Positions 33,094 to 43,265 of a stretch of DNA of 49,459 nucleotides are shown piece after piece. The first letter of the stretch is position 1. Every line of letters begins with the position of its first letter. A program made the translations under genes and the position numbers. The notes beneath the pieces were generated by a model that was given only the letters and a program-made list of their open reading frames with translations, ran no database searches and was not told the origin of the DNA. Source of the DNA: Chthoniobacteraceae bacterium (lineage in GTDB: Bacteria > Verrucomicrobiota > Verrucomicrobiia > Chthoniobacterales > Chthoniobacteraceae). Location: contig CANJZW010000031.1 in assembly GCA_947479475.1 (NCBI GenBank), forward strand, positions 1 to 49,459. Reading direction: 5' to 3'.

Positions 33094-33717
33094 ATGGGGC
33101 TTGTATACCAGACTGCGTACTACTTGAGCAGAGCCATCGGGCACTGCTGTTTTGATTTCCGCGTAATCAATAGGGAAGCCATTCCGGCAGAGGGACCTCT
33201 TCTGCTGGCGATGAACCATCAAAGCTTTCTCGATCCTCCTTTGGCGGGCATCGCCTGCGATCGTGATATTTCCTACCTTGCCCGGAAGTCCCTTTCAGAA
33301 ATCCCGATTCTGGGGCGTTTACTTCCAAAGTTGAACGTCATTCCCTATGACCAAGGCGGCTCGGATATGAGTGCCATCAAGGCGGTGATCCGGGTCCTCA
33401 AGGCAGGAAATGCGACGGTAATTTTTCCGGAGGGAACACGTTCTAAGGATGGAAGCCTTCAGTCGGCTCAACCTGGGACGGGAATGATCGTCGCCAAAAC
33501 TTTGGCACCGGTTGTGCCGATGCGCATTTTCGGGGCGTTCGATGCGTTCCCAAAAAACTCTGCCAAAATTCGGTTTACGCCGATCACCATTGTCGTTGGA
33601 GAGGTGTTGCAGTTTTCAAAACAGGATTGTGAGGGAGATCCGAAGGCGGTGTATAAAAAACTCAGCGACAACATTATGGAGTGCATAGCTTCCCTGCGTT
33701 GTCCCGCGCGGGAGTGA
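33094..33717 (+). CDS. plsC: 1-acyl-sn-glycerol-3-phosphate acyltransferase
   Basis: Makes phosphatidic acid at the inner membrane; 207 residues. The PlsC motifs are present: NHQSFLD at 41-47 (H42-x4-D47, catalytic), FPEGTRS at 111-117 for glycerol-phosphate binding, and VVPMRIFG further on. It lies in the run aroA-cmk-plsC. The stop is 6 bases before the FAD oxidoreductase gene. Confidence 0.95.
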   Translation: MGLVYQTAYYLSRAIGHCCFDFRVINREAIPAEGPLLLAMNHQSFLDPPLAGIACDRDISYLARKSLSEIPILGRLLPKLNVIPYDQGGSDMSAIKAVIRVLKAGNATVIFPEGTRSKDGSLQSAQPGTGMIVAKTLAPVVPMRIFGAFDAFPKNSAKIRFTPITIVVGEVLQFSKQDCEGDPKAVYKKLSDNIMECIASLRCPARE

Positions 33718-33723
33718 GGATTT

Positions 33724-34950
33724 ATGCGGCCGGTTCTCATTGTGGGTGCAGGAATTGCAGGCTTGGCCTGTGCTGCCCGTTTGCACCGCGCTGGTCGCTC
33801 CTTTGTTCTGCTGGAAGCCTCCGATGGAGTGGGCGGGCGCGTCCGGTCCGACCGCACGGAAGATGGGTTCATTCTGGACCGCGGGTTCCAGGTTCTCCTG
33901 AGCGCGTATCCCGAAGTGAAACGCCAGCTTGATTTCGCGGCGCTCCAGCCTCGCGCCTTCCGCTCAGGGGCCGTGATCCGCCTTCCGGATGGGAAAGAAG
34001 CTGTTTTACGGGATCCCTTTCGCGACCTCTGGGCGATTCCATCCGCCCTTGGCTCGCCGATTGGTACGCTGGCAGACAAACTACGCCTCGCCCGGCTGGC
34101 TTGCTCCGTGGCGCTGCGATCCCCAGACACTCTTCTCTCAGAAAATGCAGAGGGGACTCTGGAGTTCTTACAGCGACAGGGTTTTAGCCCAAGATGTATT
34201 GAGCTGTTTTTCAGGCCTTTTTTTGGAGGCGTATTCCTAGACCGATCGCTTTTAGTAGACAGTTGTTTTTTTAATTTTGTCTTTCAACAGTTCGTCCGTG
34301 GGCGCGCGGTGCTCCCACAGGGAGGGATGCAGCGTATTCCCGATCAACTGGCAGCCGGGTTGCCTGGAGACTCAATCTTTTTGTCGACGCCCGTGTCGGC
34401 GGTGGAGAAAGGCGCGGTTGAACTTAAAAATGGAAAGCGGCTGCTGGGATCTGCCGTCGTTCTTGCAGTGGAGGGAACTGCAGCCGCAAGGTTAATGCCT
34501 GGGCTTGTCACCCCGGCGCTCTGGCGGCGGACAACCTGCCTCTATTTTGCGGCGCCGGACAAGCCGGGAAAGGGCGACGGCTACCTGCGTTTAAATGCTT
34601 GCCCCAAAGCTCTTGTTCACAATGTTTGTTTTCCATCGGACATTGATCCCGAGGTATCCCCGCCCGGACAGACGCTGGTCTCTGTGAGTTCGCACGGTCT
34701 GAACGGCCTTTCAGCCCCCGTGCTGCAGGCTAGAGTTCTTGTGGAGTTGGGGGATTGGTTCGGTCCTCAAGTGCGAGGGTGGCGGCATTTGCGCTCTTAC
34801 GAAATTCCTCGCGCCCTGCCGGCCACTCTGACGCGTGTAGCACGGCCTATTCTGCATTCAGGAGTCCATGTCTGCGGGGATCATGTGGCCTATCCGTCTC
34901 TGAATGCGGCGTTGGCGACGGGGCGTTTGACTGCGGAATCACTTCTCTAG
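33724..34950 (+). CDS. FAD-dependent amine oxidase/desaturase-like oxidoreductase
   Basis: A 408-residue flavoprotein. The N-terminus has the dinucleotide fold GAGIAG at 8-13, the second acidic strand FVLLEASDGVGGRVRSD and, at the C-terminus, the FAD-contacting CGDHVAYPSLNAALATGR. This is the layout of the amine oxidase / protoporphyrinogen oxidase / phytoene desaturase superfamily; the substrate cannot be read from the sequence. The ATG at 33724 follows plsC by 6 bases, with GAGGA just before it. Confidence 0.88.
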   Translation: MRPVLIVGAGIAGLACAARLHRAGRSFVLLEASDGVGGRVRSDRTEDGFILDRGFQVLLSAYPEVKRQLDFAALQPRAFRSGAVIRLPDGKEAVLRDPFRDLWAIPSALGSPIGTLADKLRLARLACSVALRSPDTLLSENAEGTLEFLQRQGFSPRCIELFFRPFFGGVFLDRSLLVDSCFFNFVFQQFVRGRAVLPQGGMQRIPDQLAAGLPGDSIFLSTPVSAVEKGAVELKNGKRLLGSAVVLAVEGTAAARLMPGLVTPALWRRTTCLYFAAPDKPGKGDGYLRLNACPKALVHNVCFPSDIDPEVSPPGQTLVSVSSHGLNGLSAPVLQARVLVELGDWFGPQVRGWRHLRSYEIPRALPATLTRVARPILHSGVHVCGDHVAYPSLNAALATGRLTAESLL

Positions 34951-34992
34951 TTCTTCTGTAGCGCTTGCTTCGTGGGGCGACCTCTGGGCAGC

Positions 34993-36252
34993 ATGGCAGT
35001 TATGAACACCCCCCAGTCTTTAGTTCTGTCCTGCGCCGCTCTTTTTTCTCCCTGCCTTGCCTGGAGCTCTTCTGATTGGCCCCAGTTTCGTGGCCCGGAC
35101 GGAGACGGAATTTCAGCCTCAAAAAATATTCCATTACATTGGAATGCAACCACCTCAAAGGCATGGAGCGTGGAGGTTCCCGGGAGTGGTTGGTCCTCTC
35201 CAGTGGTGGCGGATGGAAAGGTTTATCTCACAAGTGCGGTTCCAGACGGTGCCGGTGACATTAGCCTGAATGCCATTTGTATGGATGCAGGGACGGGCAA
35301 GCTCCTTTGGAATACGGGGGTGCTCCACCCGGAACCCGGCGAGGCGAAGGCCATGCACAAAAAAAACACGGCGGCGAGTCCCTCGCCGATTGTGGCAGGT
35401 GGCAGGCTTTACGTGCACTTCGGGCACATGGGGACAGCTGCCCTCGATTTGGCGGGGAAGGTGATTTGGACTCAAACGTCCTTGAAATATAAACCGGTTC
35501 ATGGAACCGGTGGGTCTCCAGCGTTGGTCAACGGGTTGCTCGTTTTTAGTGGAGACGGGGCGGCGGAACCCTTCGTGGCTGCGCTTGACGCCGCGAATGG
35601 CGCGGTTCGCTGGCAAACGCCCAGGCAAACCACGGCAAAGAAAAACTTTTCCTTTTCGACACCGCAGGCGATCACCGTGAAGAATCAGGTGCAAGTGATC
35701 AGCCCAGGCAGCGGGTTTGTGGCTGCGTACAATCCTTTGGATGGGAAGGAAATATGGAAGGTTTCTTATGGGGAGGGTTATTCAGTCGTACCCAGGCCCG
35801 TGTACGCGCACGGACTGCTTTTTTTGAGTTCGGGTTTTGATGCCGCGGTTCTTTACGCCATCCGGCCTGAAGGTGCCGTTGGAGATGCCACGGCAGATCA
35901 CGTCGCGTGGACCCTCAAAAAAGGCGCTCCCCACACACCTTCCGTGGTGGTTGTAGATGACTCGCTTTTCTGTGTTTCGGACGCCGGGATTGCTTCGTGT
36001 GTTGATGCACTGACCGGCGAAGTTCGTTGGAGTGAACGACTGGCGGGAAATTTTTCAGCTTCCCCAGTAGTCGCCGAAGGACGAATTTATTTTCAAAATG
36101 AAACAGGATTCACGCACGTTGTGAAGGCTTCGAAGACGTTCGAACTGCTGGCCACCAACGAGCTTGGCGAGCGGACGCTAGCATCACCTGCAGTGACGGA
36201 TGGCGCACTTTTTATTCGCGGTGAAACACACCTTTTTAAGCTGGTTCCATAA
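34993..36252 (+). CDS. Exported PQQ-like beta-propeller protein
   Basis: A 419-residue protein with a signal peptide (LSCAALFSPCLAWSS). After it comes WPQFRGPDGDGIS, the usual start of Verrucomicrobia/Planctomycetes PQQ-repeat proteins, then repeated blades of the form GKVYLTS, A-x-D-A-x-TGKLLW, GSPALV, and LTGEVRWS. Such propellers are often structural; a PQQ cofactor is not implied. The start is ATG 34993; GTG 34972 and ATG 35002 are alternatives. It lies 42 bases after the FAD oxidoreductase gene. Confidence 0.88.
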   Translation: MAVMNTPQSLVLSCAALFSPCLAWSSSDWPQFRGPDGDGISASKNIPLHWNATTSKAWSVEVPGSGWSSPVVADGKVYLTSAVPDGAGDISLNAICMDAGTGKLLWNTGVLHPEPGEAKAMHKKNTAASPSPIVAGGRLYVHFGHMGTAALDLAGKVIWTQTSLKYKPVHGTGGSPALVNGLLVFSGDGAAEPFVAALDAANGAVRWQTPRQTTAKKNFSFSTPQAITVKNQVQVISPGSGFVAAYNPLDGKEIWKVSYGEGYSVVPRPVYAHGLLFLSSGFDAAVLYAIRPEGAVGDATADHVAWTLKKGAPHTPSVVVVDDSLFCVSDAGIASCVDALTGEVRWSERLAGNFSASPVVAEGRIYFQNETGFTHVVKASKTFELLATNELGERTLASPAVTDGALFIRGETHLFKLVP

Positions 36253-36308
36253 CCGGCGTTAAGCTCCCAAGACGGGAGAAAGTAGAATTCCTGCACCCGA
36301 TTTTACGT

Positions 36309-38546
36309 ATGACTCCCCATTTTGCTGCGTTTGAAAAACTCCTGCTTCAGATGGAGGGTTCGTCTGCTTCAGACCTTTTTTTAAGCGTGGGGAATCCACC
36401 CAGGCAACGCGTCAATGGCGCCTTGCAGCGTTTTGAAGAAAGCATTGTAGAACACAGTTTTTTGCATGCCGTCCTGCAGGAGGTTCTTCGGCCCGTTCAA
36501 CTGGAATCTTTCCAAAGAGACGGGGACATCGATTTTGGAATTAGCCTCGCTATGGGGAAACGGTTTCGAGTCAATGCCCACTTGCAGCGAGGGGTTTTAG
36601 GGTTGGTGGTGCGCAGCGTTCCAAATGGGCATTTGGATTTTGAATCCCTGGGCTTGCCTCCTGAATTACGTGCCTTCGCGCAACTTCCAAGGGGTTTGGT
36701 TTTGATTGCGGGTGCCACGGGCTCGGGCAAATCAACCACTTTGGCCGCGTTGGTCAATTACATCAACGCGAACGAGGCTAAACACATCGTCACGATCGAG
36801 GACCCTATCGAATACCTTCATGAAAACCTTTGTTCGCTGATCACTCAGCGCGAAGTTGGAAGCGACACGCACGACTTTGTTTCGGCCCTCCGTCACGTTC
36901 TTCGGGAAAGCCCTGATGTCATCGTGATTGGTGAATTGCGCGATGCCGATACCGCCAAGGTCGCTCTTTCTGCGGCAATGACAGGGCACTTGGTGATCGC
37001 CAGTCTCCATACAATGGATGCGGTCCAGTCGCTTCAACGAATTCTGAGTTTTTTCCCTGAGGATTTACGCGAGCAGGTGCGTTTTGACCTGGCTTTCTGT
37101 TTGGAGGGAGTGGTGGCGCAGCGCCTGATTCCCCTGGCCGATGCTTCAGGAAGGGTGCCTGCCGTGGAGGTTCTCAGTGTTTCTTCGGCAATTCGCAAAC
37201 TATTGCGGGAGGGCCGCATTGAGGAAATTCCGGAATTGATGACTCATGGCGCTGGAATGCGGACGTTCAACAAGTCGCTTCTTGATTTGCTGGAGCGCGG
37301 TCTGATCACACTGGATGCCGGTGTCGCCTATGCTCCAAATCCCGAGGAGTTTCAGATGAACGCAGGGGGATTGGAAAGAGGATCCGCCCTTGTTCTCAAG
37401 GAGTTTGATGTGCCTTCGTTTCCTGGAGGGCTTGATATGCGTTCGCTCTTACATTCGGCATCCCGGCATGGAGCCAGCGATATCCATTTGAGTGCCGGCA
37501 GTTCTCCTGTTTTTCGAATCAACGGAGAACTGCGCCCCCTCGTGACCGAACCGCTTTCGCCCCTCGAAGTGCGTCGCCTCCTCTTTAGCATGCTAAGCCA
37601 TTCCCAGCGCGAGGAATTCGAATTGGAGAAGGAGCTGGATTTCGCAATTTCACTTTCCGCTGGAATTCGATTTCGCGTGAACGCCCATTTCCAACGACGC
37701 ACCGTGGCCGTTGCCATGCGGATGATTCCGAGTGTAGTGCCGCCGATTGAAACTCTTGGCCTTCCTGAGGTCATCATTAATTTCGCAGACGCCCGGCAAG
37801 GGTTAGTGCTTGTCACAGGGCCGACCGGAAGTGGGAAAAGCACCACGCTGGCCGCATTGATTGATCTCATCAACCGCCGCCGCAGTTGTCGGATCATCAC
37901 GGTCGAAGATCCTGTTGAATTTGTTCACCAGAACATTGTCGCCACCATCGAACAACGCGAGGTTGGCTCGGATACGAAAAGCTTTGCTAACGCTCTGAAA
38001 TACGTGCTTCGGCAGGATCCCGATGTGATTTTGGTGGGTGAGATGCGTGATCTGGAAACCATCCAGGCTGCGCTGACGGCCGCAGAAACAGGGCACTTGG
38101 TGTTTGCCACTCTTCACACTAACGACGCGCCCCAAGCCGTGGACCGTATCATTGATGTCTTTCCCTCCCACCAGCAGGAGCAGGTCCGCGCGCAATTGGC
38201 CAGTGCCTTGCTTGGTGTCGTATCCCAACGACTCCTGCAAAAAAGCAATAGTCAGGGTCGGGTCGCGGCTTTCGAGGTGCTCATCGCCAGCAGCGCGGTG
38301 CGGACGATGCTGCGTGAAGGAAAAACGCACCAGCTTCTCGGAGCCATGGAGATCGGGTCGAGGGAAGGCATGCAAACCCTGGACCGCGCTGTGGAGACGC
38401 TCCTCCAAGGTGGAGAAATCACGAGGGAGGAGGCTGTCCGCTATCTGCGTTCTCCAGGTCTCTTAAAAACGCCTTCGCCGGATCTCCCTGCGGCGGCGTC
38501 GCCACCGCCTGCGCCACCAAGGGCTGAACTTCCACCGCAGGCGTGA
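36309..38546 (+). CDS. Tandem double PilT-type ATPase
   Basis: A 745-residue protein with two complete PilT/T2SE retraction ATPase modules. Module 1 (about 5-345): RFRVNAHLQR, Walker A GATGSGKS at 135-142, IEDPIEYLH, GELRD at 208-212, TGHLVIASLHTMDA. Module 2 (about 372-715): SDIHLSAGS, Walker A GPTGSGKS at 504-511, VEDPVEFVH, GEMRD at 577-581, AAETGHLVFATLHTNDA. Module 2 is closer to textbook PilT; module 1 is more diverged, with AAMTGH where PilT has AAETGH, and may play the part of PilU. PilT powers type IV pilus retraction at the inner membrane. Pilus genes are not adjacent. The end is a Pro/Ala tail. Confidence 0.94.
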   Translation: MTPHFAAFEKLLLQMEGSSASDLFLSVGNPPRQRVNGALQRFEESIVEHSFLHAVLQEVLRPVQLESFQRDGDIDFGISLAMGKRFRVNAHLQRGVLGLVVRSVPNGHLDFESLGLPPELRAFAQLPRGLVLIAGATGSGKSTTLAALVNYINANEAKHIVTIEDPIEYLHENLCSLITQREVGSDTHDFVSALRHVLRESPDVIVIGELRDADTAKVALSAAMTGHLVIASLHTMDAVQSLQRILSFFPEDLREQVRFDLAFCLEGVVAQRLIPLADASGRVPAVEVLSVSSAIRKLLREGRIEEIPELMTHGAGMRTFNKSLLDLLERGLITLDAGVAYAPNPEEFQMNAGGLERGSALVLKEFDVPSFPGGLDMRSLLHSASRHGASDIHLSAGSSPVFRINGELRPLVTEPLSPLEVRRLLFSMLSHSQREEFELEKELDFAISLSAGIRFRVNAHFQRRTVAVAMRMIPSVVPPIETLGLPEVIINFADARQGLVLVTGPTGSGKSTTLAALIDLINRRRSCRIITVEDPVEFVHQNIVATIEQREVGSDTKSFANALKYVLRQDPDVILVGEMRDLETIQAALTAAETGHLVFATLHTNDAPQAVDRIIDVFPSHQQEQVRAQLASALLGVVSQRLLQKSNSQGRVAAFEVLIASSAVRTMLREGKTHQLLGAMEIGSREGMQTLDRAVETLLQGGEITREEAVRYLRSPGLLKTPSPDLPAAASPPPAPPRAELPPQA

Positions 38547-38667
38547 AAACTTTTGAGTGTGGTGCGGTTTGAGGGTGGGCGAGTGCGTCGCTGGAGGCCA
38601 GTCGTCGATTGGAGCAGTCCTTTTGCTTTCCAAATAGCCGCCAATCGCTACATTCGCCGGTTTTCCA

Positions 38668-40017
38668 ATGAGCCTCAGCCCATCTACACTCGAGCTCTTC
38701 GACCAGTACGTCATTCCGACCTATGGCCGCTTCGGCGTGCGTCTCGCACGTGGAAGCGGTTGCTACGTTTGGGATGAGGACGGCCGCGAGTACCTTGACT
38801 TCGGAGCCGGCATCGCCGTGACTTCCCTTGGCCACTGCCATCCTCGGGTGGTGGAGCGCATGCGTCGGCAGTTGGGTGAACTCGTTCACACATCCAATTT
38901 ATACTACACTAGGCAGCAGGGGGAACTGGCCAAGCGGTTGGTCGAGATTGTGGGGGCTCCCGGCAAGATTTTCTTTTGCAATTCCGGCGCCGAGGCGAAC
39001 GAGGCCCTCTACAAACTCTCCCGGAAGTTTGGAAATGAGGCCAATGGCTTTGCTCGGACTTCCTCCGGAAATGCTGCTGGTGGTGTCGTCACGGGAGGCA
39101 ACTCGAATCCGGACGCGCCTCTGCGACGTGGCATCATTACAATGAATGGCTCCTTTCATGGGAGGACGCTCGGTGGGATTGCTGCAACGGGACAGGACAA
39201 GGTCAAGAAGGGCTTTGAGCCTATGGTGGAGGGGTTTACTCACATCCCGTTTAACGACATTACCTCTCTTGAGGATGCGGCAGAAATTCCCGGCACAGTC
39301 GCAGTAATGCTTGAGCCTGTTCAAGGCGAGGGCGGGATTTATCCGGTGAGTGCGGAGTACCTTCGCCGCGCCCGCGCCTTGTGCGACAGACACTCTTTGC
39401 TTCTTCTTTTTGATGAAGTGCAATGCGGTCTTGGCCGCACCGGTGACTGGAATGGTTGGGATACGCTAGCTCCCGACGTCAAGCCTGACGCCGTCTCTTG
39501 GGCCAAGGGAATTGCCGGAGGATTTCCTTTAGGCGCCATCTGGGTGAGTTCGCGGCTGGTGCAAATGCGCAACGGGGAAGTCAAACCCCTATGTGACGTG
39601 CTCGGCCCAGGTTCACACGGCACGACCTTTGGCGGCACCCCGCTCATTTGCGCTGGCGCCCTCGAAGTTTTGTCCATCATCGAGGACGAGCATCTCTTGG
39701 AAAACGCTCGCAATCAAGGTGTCTACGCCGTCAACGCGCTGCGAGCGCTTCAGTCTGCCTGGGTCCGTGAAGTGCGCGGGGTTGGTTTGATGCTCGGCAT
39801 CGAACTGGTGGCGGATTTTGCCACGCGCGGCGGGTTGCCCGCAGGCAAGGCGCCCTCCATTTATATGGTGGAACGACTTCACGCGGAAGGGCTCTTGACG
39901 ATTCCTTCGGGCACCCACATCCTGCGTTGGCTGCCTCCGCTCAACGTTCAAACGGCGGATGTCGACAAGGCCGTGCGCATTCTTTCCTCCGTGCTGGCGT
40001 CTCTTCCCTCTCTTTAA
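38668..40017 (+). CDS. argD: Acetylornithine aminotransferase
   Basis: PLP-dependent class III aminotransferase of arginine synthesis, 449 residues. Blocks: YLDFGAGIAVTSLGH, NSGAEANEALYKLSRK, the loop NGSFHGRT, LFDEVQCGLGRTG, and the PLP Lys in SWAKGIAGG. An insertion of about 25 residues (Gly/Asn/Ser-rich, TSSGNAAGGVVTGGNS) follows the NSGAEAN helix and makes the protein longer than usual (about 400). argF follows after 39 bases, which supports the arginine role. Confidence 0.94.
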   Translation: MSLSPSTLELFDQYVIPTYGRFGVRLARGSGCYVWDEDGREYLDFGAGIAVTSLGHCHPRVVERMRRQLGELVHTSNLYYTRQQGELAKRLVEIVGAPGKIFFCNSGAEANEALYKLSRKFGNEANGFARTSSGNAAGGVVTGGNSNPDAPLRRGIITMNGSFHGRTLGGIAATGQDKVKKGFEPMVEGFTHIPFNDITSLEDAAEIPGTVAVMLEPVQGEGGIYPVSAEYLRRARALCDRHSLLLLFDEVQCGLGRTGDWNGWDTLAPDVKPDAVSWAKGIAGGFPLGAIWVSSRLVQMRNGEVKPLCDVLGPGSHGTTFGGTPLICAGALEVLSIIEDEHLLENARNQGVYAVNALRALQSAWVREVRGVGLMLGIELVADFATRGGLPAGKAPSIYMVERLHAEGLLTIPSGTHILRWLPPLNVQTADVDKAVRILSSVLASLPSL

Positions 40018-40056
40018 CCGGTTCCACGCGTTTTTGTTGAACTTCTCTTTTCTGTT

Positions 40057-40965
40057 ATGAAGCATCTTCTATCGATGGAATCCCTCACCAGGGATGCGAT
40101 TTATGGCATTCTTGAACTAGCCGAGACCATGAAGGCGACTCGAGGACGGCACGAGAAACGACCGCTTGCCGGGCAGTGTTGGGCCCTGATTTTTAGCAAA
40201 TCCTCCACGCGCACCCGTGTTTCCTTTGAAGTCGGAATCCGCGAACTTGGCGGAAGCGTGATGTTCCTTTCCTCTGCCGATATTCAACTCGGTCGCGGAG
40301 AACCGATCGAGGATACAGCGCGCGTCATGGGGCGTATGCTCGACGGTGCGGTGATTCGCACCTTTTTGCAGTCCGATGTGGAGGTTTTTGCGGAGTACTC
40401 GCAAATCCCGACGATCAACGCGCTCACGGACGATGAACATCCCTGCCAAATTCTGGCGGATCTGCAGACCATCCGTGAAAAGCTGGGCGGAGTCGAGGGG
40501 CGCACCGTTTGTTTCATTGGAGACGGTGCCTGTAACGTCGCCCGTTCGTGGGTGTGGGCTGCGGCGCGTCTGGATTTCGAATTGCGAATCGCCGCGCCGG
40601 AAGGTTATCAGCCCGATGCGCAGCTTCTCGAGCGAGCGAGGCAGACGGGGCGGATTATTGTTTGTGCAGACCCGCTAGAGGCGGTGCGCGGCGCCGACGT
40701 GTTGTACACCGATGTTTGGGTGAGCATGGGTAAGGAGGAGGAGGCGCTCGAACGGTTGCGTGTGATGGCTCCTTATCAGATCAATGATCGTCTCTTGAAG
40801 GAGGCCGCTCCGGCCGCAATTGTGATGCATTGCCTTCCTGCCTACCGGGGCAAGGAAATCACGGCGGAAACATTTGAAGCGCACGCTGCAACGCTGTTTG
40901 AGCAAGCCGAGAACCGGTTGCATGCCCAAAAGGCAATCCTTCAGCTGATCGCCCGTAGATCCTGA
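40057..40965 (+). CDS. argF: Ornithine carbamoyltransferase
   Basis: Makes citrulline from ornithine and carbamoyl phosphate; 302 residues. Carbamoyl-phosphate motif STRTR at 50-54, HPCQ at 128-131, ornithine motif DVWVSMG at 219-225 and HCLPAYRG from H258. The usual FTKPSTRTR block is FSKSSTRTR. Pairing with argD suggests one arginine transcript ending in the hairpin at 41059. Confidence 0.96.
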   Translation: MKHLLSMESLTRDAIYGILELAETMKATRGRHEKRPLAGQCWALIFSKSSTRTRVSFEVGIRELGGSVMFLSSADIQLGRGEPIEDTARVMGRMLDGAVIRTFLQSDVEVFAEYSQIPTINALTDDEHPCQILADLQTIREKLGGVEGRTVCFIGDGACNVARSWVWAAARLDFELRIAAPEGYQPDAQLLERARQTGRIIVCADPLEAVRGADVLYTDVWVSMGKEEEALERLRVMAPYQINDRLLKEAAPAAIVMHCLPAYRGKEITAETFEAHAATLFEQAENRLHAQKAILQLIARRS

Positions 40966-41058
40966 TCAACAAGGGATTCCCAATCAGCGCTCCAATCGGG
41001 CGTTGCATACGCCTTGCGTTTGCACGCCTATCAGTGGTTTTCTTCAATATGTCGGCTT

Positions 41059-41107
41059 GCGGATGAGCGCTGATTTAGGCACTCTCATCCGCTTCTTTTC
41101 CTCTCTT
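41059..41107 (+). terminator. Probable terminator after argF
   Basis: A perfect 9-bp stem (GCGGATGAG at 41059-41067 with CTCATCCGC at 41084-41092), a 16-base loop, then a T-rich stretch (TTCTTTTCCTCTCTTT). The loop is long and the T run is interrupted by C, so strength is uncertain. It lies between argF and hppA. Confidence 0.55.
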
Positions 41108-41117
41108 TACTCTTCAT

Positions 41118-43211
41118 ATGTTTTTAATCCCCCCCCTTGCTGCCACATTCCTTGAAACTTCAGGCATGTCTGTCGTGATCGTTTGCGCTGTCATTGGCCT
41201 CATGGTGGCCGTCGGCTTGATACGATCCATTCTCAAGGTGCGCATTGAAAATGAACGGATGCGGGAAATAGCAGCCGCAATCGAGGAGGGGGCGAAGGCT
41301 TATTTGAACCGACAGCTGGTTTCGATCGGCTCAATCGCTGCCATTTTGTTCGCGCTGTTGCTTTGGAAACTGGGAGTGCCGCTTGCACTCGGGTTTCTTT
41401 TGGGGGCGGTCTGTTCGTTGGCGGCCGGCTTCATTGGAATGCGTGTCGCCGTTCTCGCGAATGTGCGCACAGCGCAGGGCGCGATGTCCGGTCGGCACCA
41501 AGCGATGGTGGCGGCCTTCAACGGGGGGGCTGTCACCGGCCTGCTCGTCGTGGGGTTGGCCCTTCTCTCGACTGCACTTTTTTACAAGGCCGTGGCGGGA
41601 ATGCTTGGAAATGAGGTTGCCCTTCGCAGTCTCGTGGGAGTCGCTCTCGGCTCGAGTTTGATTAGCGTGTTCGCACGGTTGGGCGGTGGAATTTACACCA
41701 AGGCGGCCGACGTTGGCGCTGACCTTGTGGGTAAAATCGAGAGCAATCTCGATGAGGATGACCCCCGCAACCCCGCCACCATTGCTGACAACGTGGGGGA
41801 CAACGTCGGCGACTGTGCGGGCATGGCTGCAGATGTTTTTGAAACCTACGCGGTGAGTTTGATCGGCGCCGTTCTGATTGCCGGGCTCACGTTGAAGACG
41901 TTTCCCAATGCCGTATTGTTTCCCTTTGTGCTCGGGGGCATTTCCATCCTCGGGGCGATCCTCGGAATTATCTTTGTGAACGTCTCCCGTATGGCCCCCT
42001 CCGCGGCGCTCATGGGCAGCGTTGGCGTTTCGGGCGTTGTCTCCGCTCTGGTTCTTTACCCCGTTACACAGTCTCTGTTTGGGGAAGGAATGAAGGTCGG
42101 CGAAATCATCGTCGGGCCCGCCCGGATCTATGGCGCCTCTCTCATAGGATTAGTAATGACCGGCTTGGTTGTTGCCATTACCAACTACTACACCTCCACT
42201 CACTACTCTCCGGTGCGCAACATCGCGCGTGCCTCTGAAACAGGACACGCCACAAACATCATCGCAGGGCTCGCACTCGGTCAGCACGCCACCGCACTTC
42301 CCGTGTTTTGCATCGGAGGGGCCATTCTGGGTTCTTACGAACTCGCCGGCCTCTACGGAATCGCGGTTGCCGTCATGGCGATGCTTTCCATGGCTGGGAT
42401 CGTGATCTCGCTCGACGCCTTCGGCCCCATCACGGACAACGCCGGCGGCATCGCCGTCATGAGCGGTCTCCCTGCTGAGGTGCGCAAAATTACCGACGAA
42501 CTCGACGCCGTTGGCAATACCATGAAGGCTGTCACAAAGGGCTACGCCATCGCATCGGCTGGTCTGGCCGCCGTCGTTCTCTTCGGCACCTACGTTGAGG
42601 AGTTGAGAGCGCACCTTGAAGGAGCAGGCCGTCTTGTGGCGGGTGCTTTGGATTTTTCGCTCAATGATCCGAAGGTGATCATCGGCCTTTTCCTCGGCGG
42701 CCTCCTCCCGTTCCTGTTCTCCGCTTTCAGCATGGACGCCGTGGGCAGGGCCGCGGGCGCTGTGGTTGAAGAAGTGCGCCGCCAACTCAAGGCGCGTCCC
42801 GGCATTCTGCTGGGGCTTGAAGTTCCCGAGTATGGCAAGTGTGTGGACATCGTGACCAAGGCCGCGCTGCGGGAAATGATCGTCCCAGCGTTGCTGCCCA
42901 TCCTGTTTGTCGTGGTGGTTGCCGCAACTCCAGCGCTCGGCAAAACGGTGCTCGGTGGTTTGCTTGTGGGAAGCATTGTCACCGGGTTGTTTATTGGTCT
43001 TTCAATGACGTCCAGCGGAGGGGCTTGGGACAACGCCAAAAAGTACATCGAAGAAGGCAATCATGGTGGAAAAAATTCTCCCGCTCATGCCGCTGCCGTC
43101 ACGGGTGATACCGTCGGAGATCCTTACAAGGATACCTCAGGTCCTGCGATTAACCCGATGATCAAGGTGGCCAATATTGTGGCCATTCTTGTGATCCCGA
43201 TTTTCTTTTAA
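41118..43211 (+). CDS. hppA: Membrane-bound proton-pumping pyrophosphatase, K+-independent type
   Basis: Hydrolyses pyrophosphate and pumps ions across the inner membrane; 697 residues, about 16 hydrophobic segments. The substrate site [24 protein letters not shown] and the C-terminal [19 protein letters not shown] are intact. At the K+-dependence site the sequence reads [10 protein letters not shown]; Lys after GNTx is the K+-independent form, while K+-dependent enzymes have Ala. H+ rather than Na+ pumping is then likely (family knowledge plus inference). A later ATG at 41166 is possible but the first start gives a normal N-terminal helix. Confidence 0.96.
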   Translation: MFLIPPLAATFLETSGMSVVIVCAVIGLMVAVGLIRSILKVRIENERMREIAAAIEEGAKAYLNRQLVSIGSIAAILFALLLWKLGVPLALGFLLGAVCSLAAGFIGMRVAVLANVRTAQGAMSGRHQAMVAAFNGGAVTGLLVVGLALLSTALFYKAVAGMLGNEVALRSLVGVALGSSLISVFARLGGGIYTKAADVGADLVGKIESNLDEDDPRNPATIADNVGDNVGDCAGMAADVFETYAVSLIGAVLIAGLTLKTFPNAVLFPFVLGGISILGAILGIIFVNVSRMAPSAALMGSVGVSGVVSALVLYPVTQSLFGEGMKVGEIIVGPARIYGASLIGLVMTGLVVAITNYYTSTHYSPVRNIARASETGHATNIIAGLALGQHATALPVFCIGGAILGSYELAGLYGIAVAVMAMLSMAGIVISLDAFGPITDNAGGIAVMSGLPAEVRKITDELDAVGNTMKAVTKGYAIASAGLAAVVLFGTYVEELRAHLEGAGRLVAGALDFSLNDPKVIIGLFLGGLLPFLFSAFSMDAVGRAAGAVVEEVRRQLKARPGILLGLEVPEYGKCVDIVTKAALREMIVPALLPILFVVVVAATPALGKTVLGGLLVGSIVTGLFIGLSMTSSGGAWDNAKKYIEEGNHGGKNSPAHAAAVTGDTVGDPYKDTSGPAINPMIKVANIVAILVIPIFF

Positions 43212-43265
43212 CCCGCCAGCACTTCGGCCTATCTCGGGGGGGACTCGCGTCTTTTTTGGCCCCGT

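Noticed and set aside
38606-38647. CGATTGG/CCAATCG inverted repeat before argD as a terminator or operator
   Set aside because: The arms are 7 bp with a 28-base loop and no T run follows; such pairs are expected by chance.
43212-43265. G-run and T-run between hppA and bioF as a shared terminator
   Set aside because: No stem longer than about 5 bp can be formed with the T run in the right place, so it was not called.
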